The notes below the pieces were generated by a model. The model did not search any database, was not told the DNA's origin, and saw only the letters and a list, made by a program, of their open reading frames with translations. 64,000 bases of DNA from Candidatus Rifleibacteriota bacterium. GTDB lineage: Bacteria > Muiribacteriota > Ozemobacteria > Ozemobacterales > Ozemobacteraceae. The DNA is taken from NCBI GenBank assembly GCA_015233565.1, contig JADFXM010000002.1:1-64000 (forward strand). Direction: 5' to 3'. The position numbers and the translations under genes are program-made. Below, in pieces: positions 1 through 8,934 of the stretch; position 1 is the first letter of the stretch, and every line of letters begins with the position of its first letter.

Positions 1-1
1 C

Positions 2-106
2 AAGATCAAAACCGCAAGGATAAACGGAACGAGATTCATTCGTCCCGTGACCAAGGAACAACGCGAGATTCTGGCGGCATTTGATTTGGAAATGTCTGTA
101 GGTTAA
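2..106 (+). CDS. C-terminal end of a transposase-like protein (partial)
   Basis: The window opens inside a reading frame that stays open from base 2 to a TAA at 104-106 and gives 34 residues ending in a stretch like RPVTKEQREILAAFDLEM. This pattern of a basic strand followed by a short helix at the extreme C terminus resembles IS4/IS1634-group transposases, but the piece is too short for a firm call. It borders a defence island and a truncated ParB-like gene, which fits a mobile-element edge. It could also be the end of some other DNA-binding protein. Confidence 0.35.
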   Translation, partial: KIKTARINGTRFIRPVTKEQREILAAFDLEMSVG

Positions 107-121
107 ATTTTTTCCGGGAAT

Positions 122-820
122 TCAGGTAAAATTTATCTGTAAAAAACCTGCTTCTATGGCCACGGGATTTTCTTTTGTTAGTCTCTTCAGGCGTTGTTCT
201 GGAATATAGAATACGTAGGTGCCATCAAAAGCAATAACTGTACTAAACCTACAATATCCAGACGGCATGAATTCATACAGCAAATTTTCGTCTTTTTTAT
301 AGATTTCAATTGTTTCCGAGTCTGGAGGATTCTGTTTTTCTTCAGGAACACCTTCTGCACTTTTGTTTTCTTTAACTTCCTCCAGAGTCACTTCTGTGCG
401 TTGTTTTTCTGTAACTTCTTCAGGGAAAAATTTTGCCTTTTGATTTTCTTTAACTTTTTCCAATGCGCAATTTAAAGATATTTCCCCACGACAGTGTTGA
501 TTGTACAATTCGGAGTCACTTTTTTCCAAACGTTGGAGTCTTGCGACCCTGTCTTCAGATACTTTTGCAGCTTTGGCGATTTCTTTTCGGGTATTAATCC
601 GTTTTGATGAATTCAGCAAAACGGGAGAGTCGCCAGCTGATTCCTGCTGCCCGGTATTTTGTTTAAGAGCACCTAATTGATTAGCTTTGGCTTTTTCTCT
701 CAGATGCTCTGTCAATTTTTCTGCACATTTTACACGTTGCGCATCGCTTAGATTGCGTCGCCCAAGCTGATTTTTGAGTATCCAACAAATCACCTGACTC
801 TCATTATTAAACTCCATCAC
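122..820 (-). pseudogene. ParB-like partition/replication protein, N-terminally truncated
   Basis: 232 residues read from a GTG/ATG pair at 820/817. Residues about 8-30 (ICWILKNQLGRRNLSDAQR) and the helix-turn-helix near RKEIAKAAKVSEDRVARL match the part of ParB/phage-type proteins that follows the ParB nuclease domain. That nuclease domain is missing. The frame stays open upstream of the start for about 28 codons, and its last part (KIPYQIVVMEF) looks like the expected next stretch of the family, but it then hits a stop inside the divergent gene beginning at 827. So the front of the gene appears to have been cut off by a recombination event near 850-900. The acidic, Glu/Lys-rich middle looks like a linker. 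No ribosome site precedes either start. A functional short form cannot be excluded. Confidence 0.6.
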
Positions 821-826
821 AACAAT

Positions 827-1708
827 TTGATATGGAATCTTAAAATCCCGCGTTACAAATACGACAAAACAGATGGTACAATTTGGAAATGGGCTGGAAA
901 CAATTTACTTGGACTTTTTCTCTGTGGGATTTTTTTGTTTTTCTCGCTAAATCGGAAATGGCTCGCAATAATCTTACTCCTCAACTGCCTTATTGACTAT
1001 CGCTTAAACCAGGATTACTACTTTTCCGAGATTGCAACCAACGATTGCAGGCAATTGGCCTGCATAGCCAAAACTTCAATTGGGTATATTACTGCCCTTG
1101 ACGTGCTAGAAAAAAAAGCCAGATCTTGCACGGATATGACAGACTGTTTTTACAAATACTGCGAGCTGTTGTTCAATTTGATGATGGAAAGTCCTGAAGT
1201 CAGAGAAAAGGCATTTGTAAAGCCAGACTCTGCACTTCATGTTGGCATTTATTTTTCAAAGGATGGGATTCTTTTCCCTTCTTTCCGTTATTATGACGTT
1301 GGAATAACCCTCAGAAATCGAACCTTTAAGCGCGGTGAGTCATATGTTGGAGTCGCCTTTAACCTTTTGGAAGACAAATCGGCTGATGAAGCTCTCCATT
1401 ATGCGTCACGTCAAGACGGCGATGTTTATCGTACCAAAGAAATTGAGTCTGATCGGACTAATTTTAACTCTGGAATTATGGCCAATATAAATGTCAAATA
1501 TGGTGGTGACAAAAAGTCTGTTGGAATATTGAATTTTACTTCTAGTCAAAGAAATTGCTTTATTGAAGCTGTTCATAACCCAGTATATATAAATATTGCG
1601 ACTCGAGTTTCAAAGTATATTCAGGAAAATATTCAAGAGTCCCAACTTCCTGCTTTTATTGATGCAGTTACAAAAACTCCCTTTCTCTTGGAGGTAAAGA
1701 AATCATAA
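827..1708 (+). CDS. Membrane protein with C-terminal GAF-like domain
   Basis: 293 residues from a TTG at 827; the next in-frame ATG is about 100 codons in, so the start is uncertain. Two hydrophobic segments (about residues 26-41 and 43-57) form a hairpin, followed by a soluble part of about 230 residues. Its end (VGILNFTSSQRNCFIEAV, then a long helix) has the last-strand and helix pattern of GAF sensor domains, and a central strand-rich part (YVGVAFNLLEDKS) fits. I see no catalytic motif. The stop overlaps the start of the next, 61-residue gene (TAATG), so the two are translated together. The setting beside reverse-transcriptase and restriction genes suggests a two-gene defence or stress module with a membrane effector or sensor. 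That role is inference only. Confidence 0.6.
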   Translation: MIWNLKIPRYKYDKTDGTIWKWAGNNLLGLFLCGIFLFFSLNRKWLAIILLLNCLIDYRLNQDYYFSEIATNDCRQLACIAKTSIGYITALDVLEKKARSCTDMTDCFYKYCELLFNLMMESPEVREKAFVKPDSALHVGIYFSKDGILFPSFRYYDVGITLRNRTFKRGESYVGVAFNLLEDKSADEALHYASRQDGDVYRTKEIESDRTNFNSGIMANINVKYGGDKKSVGILNFTSSQRNCFIEAVHNPVYINIATRVSKYIQENIQESQLPAFIDAVTKTPFLLEVKKS

Positions 1709-1893
1709 TGAAGATTAAACAGCCAAATTCAAATAATGCTTCTGTTACGTTTTCCCACACAAAGTCGAATTTAAGCTATTTACTCGAAATGGTTGCATCC
1801 GGAAAAGTTCCTCGGGAAGAAATTCGTCAGTTAAAGGTAATATCAGAAACAGTCATTCAAAGGGAAAGCGTTGTTATTATTGAAAAAATCTAA
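1708..1893 (+). CDS. Small partner protein of the GAF-like membrane protein
   Basis: 61 residues, starting at an ATG that overlaps the upstream stop by one base (TAATG). Composition is ordinary and soluble, with a predicted helical middle (LSYLLEMVASGKVPREEIRQL). No family recognised. The direct overlap with the membrane/GAF-like gene is the main reason to accept it as real; it would then be produced in a fixed ratio with it, as an immunity protein, adaptor or antitoxin might be. No promoter is visible between the two. Confidence 0.5.
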   Translation: MKIKQPNSNNASVTFSHTKSNLSYLLEMVASGKVPREEIRQLKVISETVIQRESVVIIEKI

Positions 1894-2442
1894 CAAATAA
1901 GGATTGATTGGGGCTTCTCTTAAGCCAACCATTTGCCTCGGAATATTTTTGCCGACCGATCGGATGGCGGTTTGCCAGAAGGTGATCACTTCAACATACC
2001 GAAATGCATATTATGCACAAAGGTCTCCAAAAAGATTTCGCCCACTTTACACCTTAGGATTAGAAAGTTCCAGCATTTATTTAATAAACGAAAGGTACCT
2101 TTTTTTGGGGTTACACACAAACCTCTAAGTAATCTATCCCTTATTTTAGACACTTGGGAAGAAAAGCTTTCTCAAATTTTGGCAAACTTGGCAAGAATGG
2201 TTTTTTAGAGTAAAATTCAACATGAAATGAAAGGTGGTTAATGTATTTCAGAGGTCATGAAATGCTGTTTTAACAATTAATATTTTCTTTCTGAGGAAAA
2301 ATGGGGTAATCCAATAAATTGTTGGAAGTTTGAGATTGAGATCTATAGAGCAATTGCGGTGATGACTCAGAGTATTTTTTTGAAGGGAAGTAGAATCTTG
2401 CTTCCAGCCGAGTTATATTGCCGAAGGCAAAAAAAATAAAAA
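1894..2442. other. Intergenic stretch upstream of the reverse-transcriptase operon
   Basis: 549 bases with no convincing gene. Two overlapping short frames (1904-2128 and 1933-2208) have no ribosome site and no recognisable protein features. The stretch ends only about 20 bases before the methyltransferase-like gene. Many reverse-transcriptase defence operons carry a structured non-coding RNA, and this would be the natural place for one, but I could not find a strong hairpin by eye. Confidence 0.5.
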
Positions 2443-3330
2443 ATGCTTCCTAAAACACTGTTTTTTGAAAATAAAATTCACATCCCTCCCGAGCTAACTT
2501 CAGCATATGCCACCATCCTTCAGACTTTGGGGTTGTTACAGGACGCACACAACCGATCCCCAGAAAATTCAACTATTATCGGCGGGTCGGACAAAGAGGC
2601 AACTCTAAATCATTTCACTTACCGGTTTCCAGCTTCTGCTTCTCGGATAGAATACCTATTTCTTAACCCGAAATCTGAGTTTGGGGAAGTTTCAAAAGAG
2701 TTGCAAAGATGGCTTTCCTTTGGAAATGTCTGGTTGCTTGATCTCCCATGCGGTACAGGCGCAGCCTCTCTGTCTTTATTATCAACGATAGCGGAACTCA
2801 GAAAAACAAGAACTCTTCCTCCAATTCCTTTGACAATTACTCTTCTTGCTGCTGACATTTCACCGGACGCACTGGAAATTTACAAGAATTTTTTCGAAAA
2901 AATTGAAGGTCCACTAAGAGCTCAAAATATTGAAGTTAAACTCCAACTGGAAAATTGGGACTTTATCAAACCAGAGCAAACCGCAAGGCTCATCGACATC
3001 TGGTTTCAAGAAGCACGACCCTCAGCCGAATACATAGTTCTTATTTCTGCCATGAGCGGGCCTTTGAAAGGCAATATTCGAACAACTGACCGCTGGTTTA
3101 ATCACTTGTTGGAACGACTTCATAATCGTTCTGCTCTTGTAACGTGGATAGAACCAGGAACAAGACAGGCCAATAATATTATGACTGCGTTAAAAAAGTT
3201 TTTTTTAGGAATTTCCTGGTTTTCACCCTCTAAAGAGGATCATGGCCAAGCCGAGTATTACTATTTTCATCCAATTAAAAAATCCGAATGTCGAGGTCAG
3301 ATTTGTCTTCGATTTTGGTCAAAATCATGA
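2443..3330 (+). CDS. SAM-dependent methyltransferase-like protein, operon partner of reverse transcriptase
   Basis: 295 residues. The stretch LLDLPCGTGAASL (Asp at residue 100, Gly-x-Gly at about 104-106) is the SAM-binding motif I of class I Rossmann methyltransferases. LLAADISPDALEIYKNFF about 35 residues later gives the acidic motif II at the end of strand 2. The N-terminal 95 residues are family-specific and unrecognised, and there is no NPPF/DPPY motif typical of DNA-amino methyltransferases, so the substrate is unknown; RNA, protein or a small molecule are open, as is a non-catalytic SAM sensor. The stop codon overlaps the start of the reverse-transcriptase gene by 4 bases (ATGA at 3327-3330), showing a translationally coupled pair. 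I do not recognise a described defence system with this combination. Confidence 0.7.
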   Translation: MLPKTLFFENKIHIPPELTSAYATILQTLGLLQDAHNRSPENSTIIGGSDKEATLNHFTYRFPASASRIEYLFLNPKSEFGEVSKELQRWLSFGNVWLLDLPCGTGAASLSLLSTIAELRKTRTLPPIPLTITLLAADISPDALEIYKNFFEKIEGPLRAQNIEVKLQLENWDFIKPEQTARLIDIWFQEARPSAEYIVLISAMSGPLKGNIRTTDRWFNHLLERLHNRSALVTWIEPGTRQANNIMTALKKFFLGISWFSPSKEDHGQAEYYYFHPIKKSECRGQICLRFWSKS

Positions 3331-5084
3331 AGAACATTCTGGACAACAAATTAACCTTACTACGTTCTCTCGGAAATTACCGCTCTGTGGACCAATTTAC
3401 ATATGCATGCATAAGAATGATGATTTCTCAAACTGGTTCCGGTTCATTCTTTCAGAACGAACTGTCCTCGATTCTTTCTCAAAAACTTCGATCGGGTGGT
3501 AAGTGGCGCTTTAGGAGATTTCCAAGAGTTAAGAAAATTTCTTCTTCTGGTTCAGAAATCAGAGATTGGTTATGTCCAAGCCCTGTTACTGCATTTGCCG
3601 AAACGCAAATTCTCTCATGGATTGCTTCATCCGAAGCGTATGTTAATCATCAGGCCACGTTTAGCTATCTCTGGCCTCGTCTTTCAGAACCAGCAAGCTT
3701 TCAATACTATTTCCCACACTATAGAAAACGTGATAGGTCAATTCATGCCGCACTTTTAAATTATCCTGATTGCGTGGCAGTAGTTTTGGATGTGCAACGA
3801 TATTATCCTTCCTGCAAAAAGGAACTTGTTCTTGCTGCCACAAACCGTGCGCTTAAAAGTGGGATGACTAACGAACAGTTCCTTGCAGCAATTTCATTTG
3901 CCGAGTCTTTATTAGAAAACTCCCCAGAAGGAATTCCAATTGGTCCCGCCTTTGGACATTTCTTGGGAAATGTTTTTCTTCACGAATTTGATGAAGAAAT
4001 GGGATTCCAATTTCCCGACAGGTATTTCCGATATGTTGATGACATAGTTGTTGTTTGTAATAAGAATGAGGTTTCGAAAGCAATAGAAATTGTAACCAAT
4101 AACCTTGGAAAGTTACAATTAAGCTTAAACCCTGAGAAAATTGACATTGTTGAGATATCCGAATGGCATGCTTGGGTTCAATTTAGTAAAGACAAGGAAA
4201 GGGAAGTTTCTTTTGAAGACTGCATTTTGGCGATTGCATTCGCATCGATACCCTTTCCGGAAAAAATTCAGCGTCTCTCTAATGAACTTGAAGCACTCGG
4301 TTTTCTTCTTCCGATAAAAAAAATACGTTCGCTATCGAGCAACCCAAGGTTTCATTGGTTTGGTTATTTCCGAATAATAAATGATTTTCTACGAAATGCC
4401 CGAAGATCAAAACTAACTCAAATTATCAAATTTGGAATATTGCCAACTTTATTAAAAGTAAGGGACGATCTGTTCTCCGAAGTGGCTGATATTGAAAAAT
4501 ACTTATCTCAAAAACGCAGACCCACCCAGAAACGGTGGGGTATTCAAAGATTAAAATACGCAATTTCAAGGCTGATGTATTTAGTTCCGATTTCAGAATA
4601 CCGGGGACTCTTAAAAATAGTTTCCCCTTTCGAAGAAGTTTTCGAAATTCAAATTTTACTTCGAGCAATTATTAGCAACAACTATGAATCTATTACAAAC
4701 TTCCCAGGTCGATTACAGAGTGCTTATTCGGAGCTTCAAGGTGCCAGAAAAATTGATACACCAATTGCTCGAGTTGATGACAAAACTACTGAGGCGCAGC
4801 TTGAGTCACTTGCCTCTTTGGTGTTAGGGGGCACCATTAAGGTTGAATTCTGCAATGAAGCGGAAAAAGACGAAAAAGGATTTCCGCTTAGATTGTGTGC
4901 CGCTGCTGGGCCTTTGAAACCTCCAGAAAACAATTTTTCAGACTCTTACTGGCGTGAAATTGAATGGCTTTTTCAAACTGCTTCAAGGGAATCATTTAAA
5001 GAAATTTTTGAGAGCAGGTGGTCGTATGATGAAAAGCCTCAGTTGGATTGCGCAGCTCTTGGTGTGATGGGATATTATTTATAG
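3327..5084 (+). CDS. Reverse transcriptase of the unknown-group/defence type
   Basis: 585 residues if started at the ATG at 3327, which sits in a 4-base ATGA overlap with the preceding gene; an in-frame ATG at 3288 would add 13 residues but lies deep in the upstream gene. The palm is intact: motif A VLDVQRYYPS with Asp155, motif B GIPIGPAFGHFL from about residue 202, and the catalytic YVDD at 236-239. Arg-rich fingers (KWRFRRFPRVKK) precede it. About 340 residues follow the palm, alpha-helical and without a recognisable nuclease, maturase or integrase, which excludes a group II intron or transposon enzyme and fits the UG/DRT class of phage-defence reverse transcriptases. Its neighbours are a methyltransferase-like partner and a type I restriction locus. 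A retron is less likely: no retron-type repeat RNA was found and the enzyme is long. Confidence 0.85.
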   Translation: MKNILDNKLTLLRSLGNYRSVDQFTYACIRMMISQTGSGSFFQNELSSILSQKLRSGGKWRFRRFPRVKKISSSGSEIRDWLCPSPVTAFAETQILSWIASSEAYVNHQATFSYLWPRLSEPASFQYYFPHYRKRDRSIHAALLNYPDCVAVVLDVQRYYPSCKKELVLAATNRALKSGMTNEQFLAAISFAESLLENSPEGIPIGPAFGHFLGNVFLHEFDEEMGFQFPDRYFRYVDDIVVVCNKNEVSKAIEIVTNNLGKLQLSLNPEKIDIVEISEWHAWVQFSKDKEREVSFEDCILAIAFASIPFPEKIQRLSNELEALGFLLPIKKIRSLSSNPRFHWFGYFRIINDFLRNARRSKLTQIIKFGILPTLLKVRDDLFSEVADIEKYLSQKRRPTQKRWGIQRLKYAISRLMYLVPISEYRGLLKIVSPFEEVFEIQILLRAIISNNYESITNFPGRLQSAYSELQGARKIDTPIARVDDKTTEAQLESLASLVLGGTIKVEFCNEAEKDEKGFPLRLCAAAGPLKPPENNFSDSYWREIEWLFQTASRESFKEIFESRWSYDEKPQLDCAALGVMGYYL

Positions 5085-5179
5085 CAATATGTCAATAACG
5101 AGCAACTATTTGAAAAGCGGAAGTAATTCAAACCAAAGTCACGAGAGTGAAGAAAACGGACATTCTACGGAGATAAAAT

Positions 5180-6727
5180 ATGGCTAAGACTAAAGAGAAT
5201 ACCAACAAAGAAGAACCTATAGAAAAGCAGCTATGGAAAGCAGCCGACAAACTCAGAAAAAATATCGATGCCGCTGAGTACAAGCATATTGTTCTCGGTC
5301 TTATTTTCCTGAAATACATCTCCGATGCCTTTGAAGAAATGCATTCAAGGTTGAAAAGCGGAAAAGGCGAATATGCCGGCGCTGACCCAGAGGACAAAGA
5401 TGAGTACAAGGCGGAAAATGTTTTCTTTGTTCCCGAAGTTGCACGCTGGTCATATTTGCAGGGAAAAGCCAAACTTCCTTCCATAGGAAAAGAAGTTGAT
5501 AGCGCGATGGATGCTATTGAAAAAGACAACCCTTCGTTAAAAGATGTATTACCTAAAGTTTTTGCCCGTGGAAATCTTGACCCCACAAGCCTTGGGGGCT
5601 TGATAGACCTTGTTGGAAATGTAGCGCTGGGCGATGCTAAAGCTCGGAGTGCCGATGTTCTCGGCCATGTTTTTGAATACTTCCTTGGTGAATTTGCTCT
5701 CGCTGAAGGAAAACAGGGCGGGCAGTTTTATACACCACGTAGCATTGTTGAATTATTGGTCAAAATGTTGGAACCTTACAAGGGGCGTGTCTTTGACCCG
5801 TGCTGTGGTTCTGGCGGAATGTTCGTCCAATCTGAAAAACTGGTACAAGAACATCAAGGAAAAGTAAACGACATTTCGATTTATGGTCAGGAAAGTAATC
5901 AGACTACCTGGCGCTTGGCAAAGATGAACCTTGCCATTCGTGGTATCGATAGTTCACAGGTTAAATGGAATAACGAAGGCTCTTTCCTGAATGATACACA
6001 TAAGGATCTGAAAGCCGATTTTGTCATCGCCAATCCACCATTTAATGACAGCGACTGGTCAGGCGACCTCTTACGCAAAGACGGAAGGTGGAAATACGGT
6101 CAACCGCCTGCCGGTAATGCCAACTACGCCTGGATTCAACACTTCCTTTATCATTTAAGTCCAAGCGGAATTGCCGGTTTTGTTCTTGCAAAAGGTTCAT
6201 TGACCTCTAAAAGTTCGGGCGAAGGTGATATACGCAAAGCATTAATTGAAGCTCGTTTGGTGGATTGCATTGTCAATCTTCCCGGAAAACTTTTTCTGAA
6301 TACTCAAATTCCTGCTTGTCTCTGGTTCCTAAGCAGGAATAAAGCCAATGGCGGATATAGAAACCGAACAGATGAAATCCTTTTTATTGATGCCCGAAAT
6401 GAAGGACATCTTATAAACCGAAGAACAAAGGAGCTTTCGACCGAGGATATCCGAAAAATATCGACAACATATCACAACTGGAGACACCCAAAAAGCAATT
6501 ATGAAGATATAAAAGGTTTCTGTAATTCTACAAGCATTGAACGAGTGCGTGAACTTGATTATGTGCTTACTCCGGGGCGATATGTTGGGCTTCCCGATGA
6601 TGAAGATGATTTTGATTTTAACGCGCGGTTTACGGGGCTGAAAACTGAGTTTGAAGCGCAGTTAAAAGAAGAAGAAAAACTTAATTTGCTGATATTGGAA
6701 AACCTGAAAAAGGTGAAGCTGGTATGA
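5180..6727 (+). CDS. hsdM: Type I restriction-modification DNA methyltransferase subunit
   Basis: 515 residues, preceded by a good ribosome site (ggagat, 5169-5174). An N-terminal helical HsdM domain (KQLWKAADKLRKNIDAAEYKH) is followed by the N6-adenine methyltransferase fold, with motif I DPCCGSGGMF at about 206-215 and catalytic motif IV NPPF at 285-288. It methylates adenine in the bipartite site chosen by HsdS, protecting host DNA. It leads an operon of five tightly overlapping genes that ends with hsdR. Length and motifs are complete, so it should be active provided HsdS is made. The last codons overlap the next gene (ATGA at 6724-6727). Confidence 0.95.
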   Translation: MAKTKENTNKEEPIEKQLWKAADKLRKNIDAAEYKHIVLGLIFLKYISDAFEEMHSRLKSGKGEYAGADPEDKDEYKAENVFFVPEVARWSYLQGKAKLPSIGKEVDSAMDAIEKDNPSLKDVLPKVFARGNLDPTSLGGLIDLVGNVALGDAKARSADVLGHVFEYFLGEFALAEGKQGGQFYTPRSIVELLVKMLEPYKGRVFDPCCGSGGMFVQSEKLVQEHQGKVNDISIYGQESNQTTWRLAKMNLAIRGIDSSQVKWNNEGSFLNDTHKDLKADFVIANPPFNDSDWSGDLLRKDGRWKYGQPPAGNANYAWIQHFLYHLSPSGIAGFVLAKGSLTSKSSGEGDIRKALIEARLVDCIVNLPGKLFLNTQIPACLWFLSRNKANGGYRNRTDEILFIDARNEGHLINRRTKELSTEDIRKISTTYHNWRHPKSNYEDIKGFCNSTSIERVRELDYVLTPGRYVGLPDDEDDFDFNARFTGLKTEFEAQLKEEEKLNLLILENLKKVKLV

Positions 6728-7755
6728 TCTCAAGCATCGTTAAAACCGATGATTACATAACATTCCTTCGGGACATAAAACAACGCATCCAAACTGCACA
6801 AATCAAAGCAGCAGTCACAGTTAATCAGGAGCTCTTGCGCTTGTATTGGGATATGGCGGAACGTATGGTGGTTAAACAAGAACAGACGCAGTGGGGCGAT
6901 GGATTTATCAAACAAATGAGCATCGACCTTCAGGAAGAATTTCCTGGCATGAGAGGATTTTCCGAACGCAATCTCAAATATATTCGTCAGTGGTATCTGT
7001 TTTTTAGGAAAAGCGATTCAATCGGGCAACAACTTGTTGCCCAAATCCCCTGGGGCCATAATATTGCGATTGTATCCAAATGTAAGAACACCGGAGAAGC
7101 TGTTTTTTATATTCAGAAAACGATTCAAAACAACTGGTCACGAGCGGTTTTAACCCACCACATTGAGAGTGACTTATTTTCGCGCGAAGGCAAGGCGATT
7201 ACAAATTTTCAGACGACCTTGCCTGCGCCTCATTCTGATCTGGCTCGGCAAACCATGAAAGACCCATACAATTTCGATTTTCTGACCTTGCGCGAAAAGC
7301 ATGACGAAAAAGAACTTGAAAACGCTTTGGTAGAACATGTCACAAAATTCCTTTTGGAACTCGGCGCAGGATTTTCCTACATTGGAAGGCAGTACAAACT
7401 GGAAGTTGCCGGGGACGAATATTTTATCGACCTTTTATTTTATCATGTCAAATTGCATTGCTATATCGTAATTGAATTGAAAGCCGCAAAATTCAAACCG
7501 GAATTTGCAGGAAAGCTGAATTTCTATGTTTCCGCTGTGGATGGTCTACTGAAAACAGAAATTGATAATCCGACGATCGGAATTATTATTTGTAAATCGA
7601 AAAACGACACTGTTGTTGAATATACCTTGAAAGATATACACAAACCGATTGGCGTGAGTGAATATATTATCACCAAAAACCTGCCGGATGATCTTAAATC
7701 ATCACTTCCCAGTATTGAAGAAATTGAAGCGGAGTTGGGAGGCAATGATGAGTGA
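6724..7755 (+). CDS. DUF1016/YhcG-type PD-(D/E)XK nuclease family protein
   Basis: 343 residues. The N-terminal half (DUF1016_N) has the typical QTAQIKAAVTVNQELLRLYW and GFSERNLKYIRQWYLFF segments. The C-terminal half is a PD-(D/E)XK-like fold with EYFIDLLFYHVKLHCYIVIELK, where Asp and the E-x-K of the last strand would be the metal-binding residues. Such proteins are often found inside type I restriction operons and are thought to act as nucleases or modulators of restriction; the exact role is unsettled. The gene overlaps hsdM by 4 bases and hsdS by 8 bases, so it is clearly part of the operon. Confidence 0.9.
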   Translation: MISSIVKTDDYITFLRDIKQRIQTAQIKAAVTVNQELLRLYWDMAERMVVKQEQTQWGDGFIKQMSIDLQEEFPGMRGFSERNLKYIRQWYLFFRKSDSIGQQLVAQIPWGHNIAIVSKCKNTGEAVFYIQKTIQNNWSRAVLTHHIESDLFSREGKAITNFQTTLPAPHSDLARQTMKDPYNFDFLTLREKHDEKELENALVEHVTKFLLELGAGFSYIGRQYKLEVAGDEYFIDLLFYHVKLHCYIVIELKAAKFKPEFAGKLNFYVSAVDGLLKTEIDNPTIGIIICKSKNDTVVEYTLKDIHKPIGVSEYIITKNLPDDLKSSLPSIEEIEAELGGNDE

Positions 7756-8934
7756 ATGGAAGGAATGTAAACTGGGAGATATTTCATCTAAAATTGGGAG
7801 TGGTTCTACACCAACCGGTGGTGAAAATGCCTATAAGTTAGAAGGGATATCTTTAATCAGGAGCCAAAATGTTTATGATTTCATTTTTTCCAGTGATGGT
7901 TGGCATACATTGATGAAAAACAGGCCTATGACCTTAGAAATGTTGAAGTTTTAGAGGAGGATATTCTAATAAACATTACAGGTGAATCAGTCACAAGATG
8001 TTGTATTGTACCGAAACATTTTTTACCTGCAAGAGTAAATCAACATGTGTCGATTATTCGTCCAGCAAAAGAAAAAGCCCATCATAAGTATGTTTTTTAC
8101 TATTTACAATCAACGAAAGCCAAATTGAATAGCCTGGCAGAAATAGGATGTACAAGAAGAGCTTTGACCAAGGTGATGTTGGAAAATTTTAGTATCCTTC
8201 TCCCCCCCCTTCCTGAACAACGCGCCATCGCCTCAGTGCTATCCAGCCTCGACGACAAGATCAACCTCTTACACCGCCAGAACAAAACGCTGGAAGCCAT
8301 GGCAGAAACGCTTTTCCGGCAGTGGTTTGTGGAAGAGGCGGATGAGAGGTGGGAAGAGGCAACCCTTGAAAAGGTCATTACTGTAAAAGGCGGAACTACA
8401 CCAAGCACAAAAATACCAGATTTTTGGGATGGCGATATCCATTGGTCTTCCCCCCGAGATTTATCTAATCACAATTCAATTTTTCTATTTGATACGGAAA
8501 GAAAAATTACCCAGAAAGGACTCGCAGAAATTGGCTCGGGCTTGTTGCCGAGAGGAACGGTATTGTTATCATCACGTGCACCAATTGGGTATTTAGCAAT
8601 TGCTGATATTCCTGTAGCCATAAATCAAGGGTATATTGGCATTGTCTGTGATAAAAATATCTCCAATTATTTTATGTATCTTTGGTGCAAATCTAATATG
8701 GAAACAATTGAAAATGCAGGCAATGGTTCAGTTTTTCAGGAGATTTCCAAATCCAATTTTAAATCATTAAGAATTAGAATTCCAATTGAAAGCATTTTGA
8801 GAGATTTTGACGAGTCTATTTTACCACTATTTGAAAAGATCAAGACGAACAAAAAACAAGCCCGCAATATTGAGAAACTCCGCGACACGCTATTGCCGAA
8901 GCTGATGAGCGGTGAAGTGAGAGTGGAAATATGA
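7748..8934 (+). pseudogene. hsdS: Type I restriction specificity subunit, single-base frameshift
   Basis: HsdS begins at the ATG at 7748 (MSEWKECKLGDISSKIGSG, a typical first target-recognition-domain start) and continues in that frame to about 7900. From there the protein reads on only in the +1 frame (AYIDEKQAYDLRNVEVL onward) to 8934. The switch falls at ggt|tgg near 7900; one extra T there would restore an expected FSSDGLAYIDEKQ. The rest is complete: conserved central region (LPPLPEQRAIASVLSSLDDKI), second recognition domain and C-terminal repeat (LRDTLLPKLMSGEVRVE). Without HsdS both restriction and modification fail, so this is either a real inactivating or phase-variable mutation, or a sequencing deletion in a short T run. 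The final stop overlaps the next gene by 4 bases. Confidence 0.9.

Noticed and set aside
1904..2208. Two overlapping short frames after the 61-residue gene
   Set aside because: No ribosome site, no recognisable protein pattern, and they overlap each other in different frames.
3288..5084. Longer reverse-transcriptase start at 3288
   Set aside because: The ATG at 3327 forms a 4-base overlap with the upstream stop, the coupling used throughout this window.
3327..5084. Group II intron or retron reverse transcriptase
   Set aside because: No maturase or HNH domain, no intron RNA domains V/VI and no retron inverted repeat seen near the gene.
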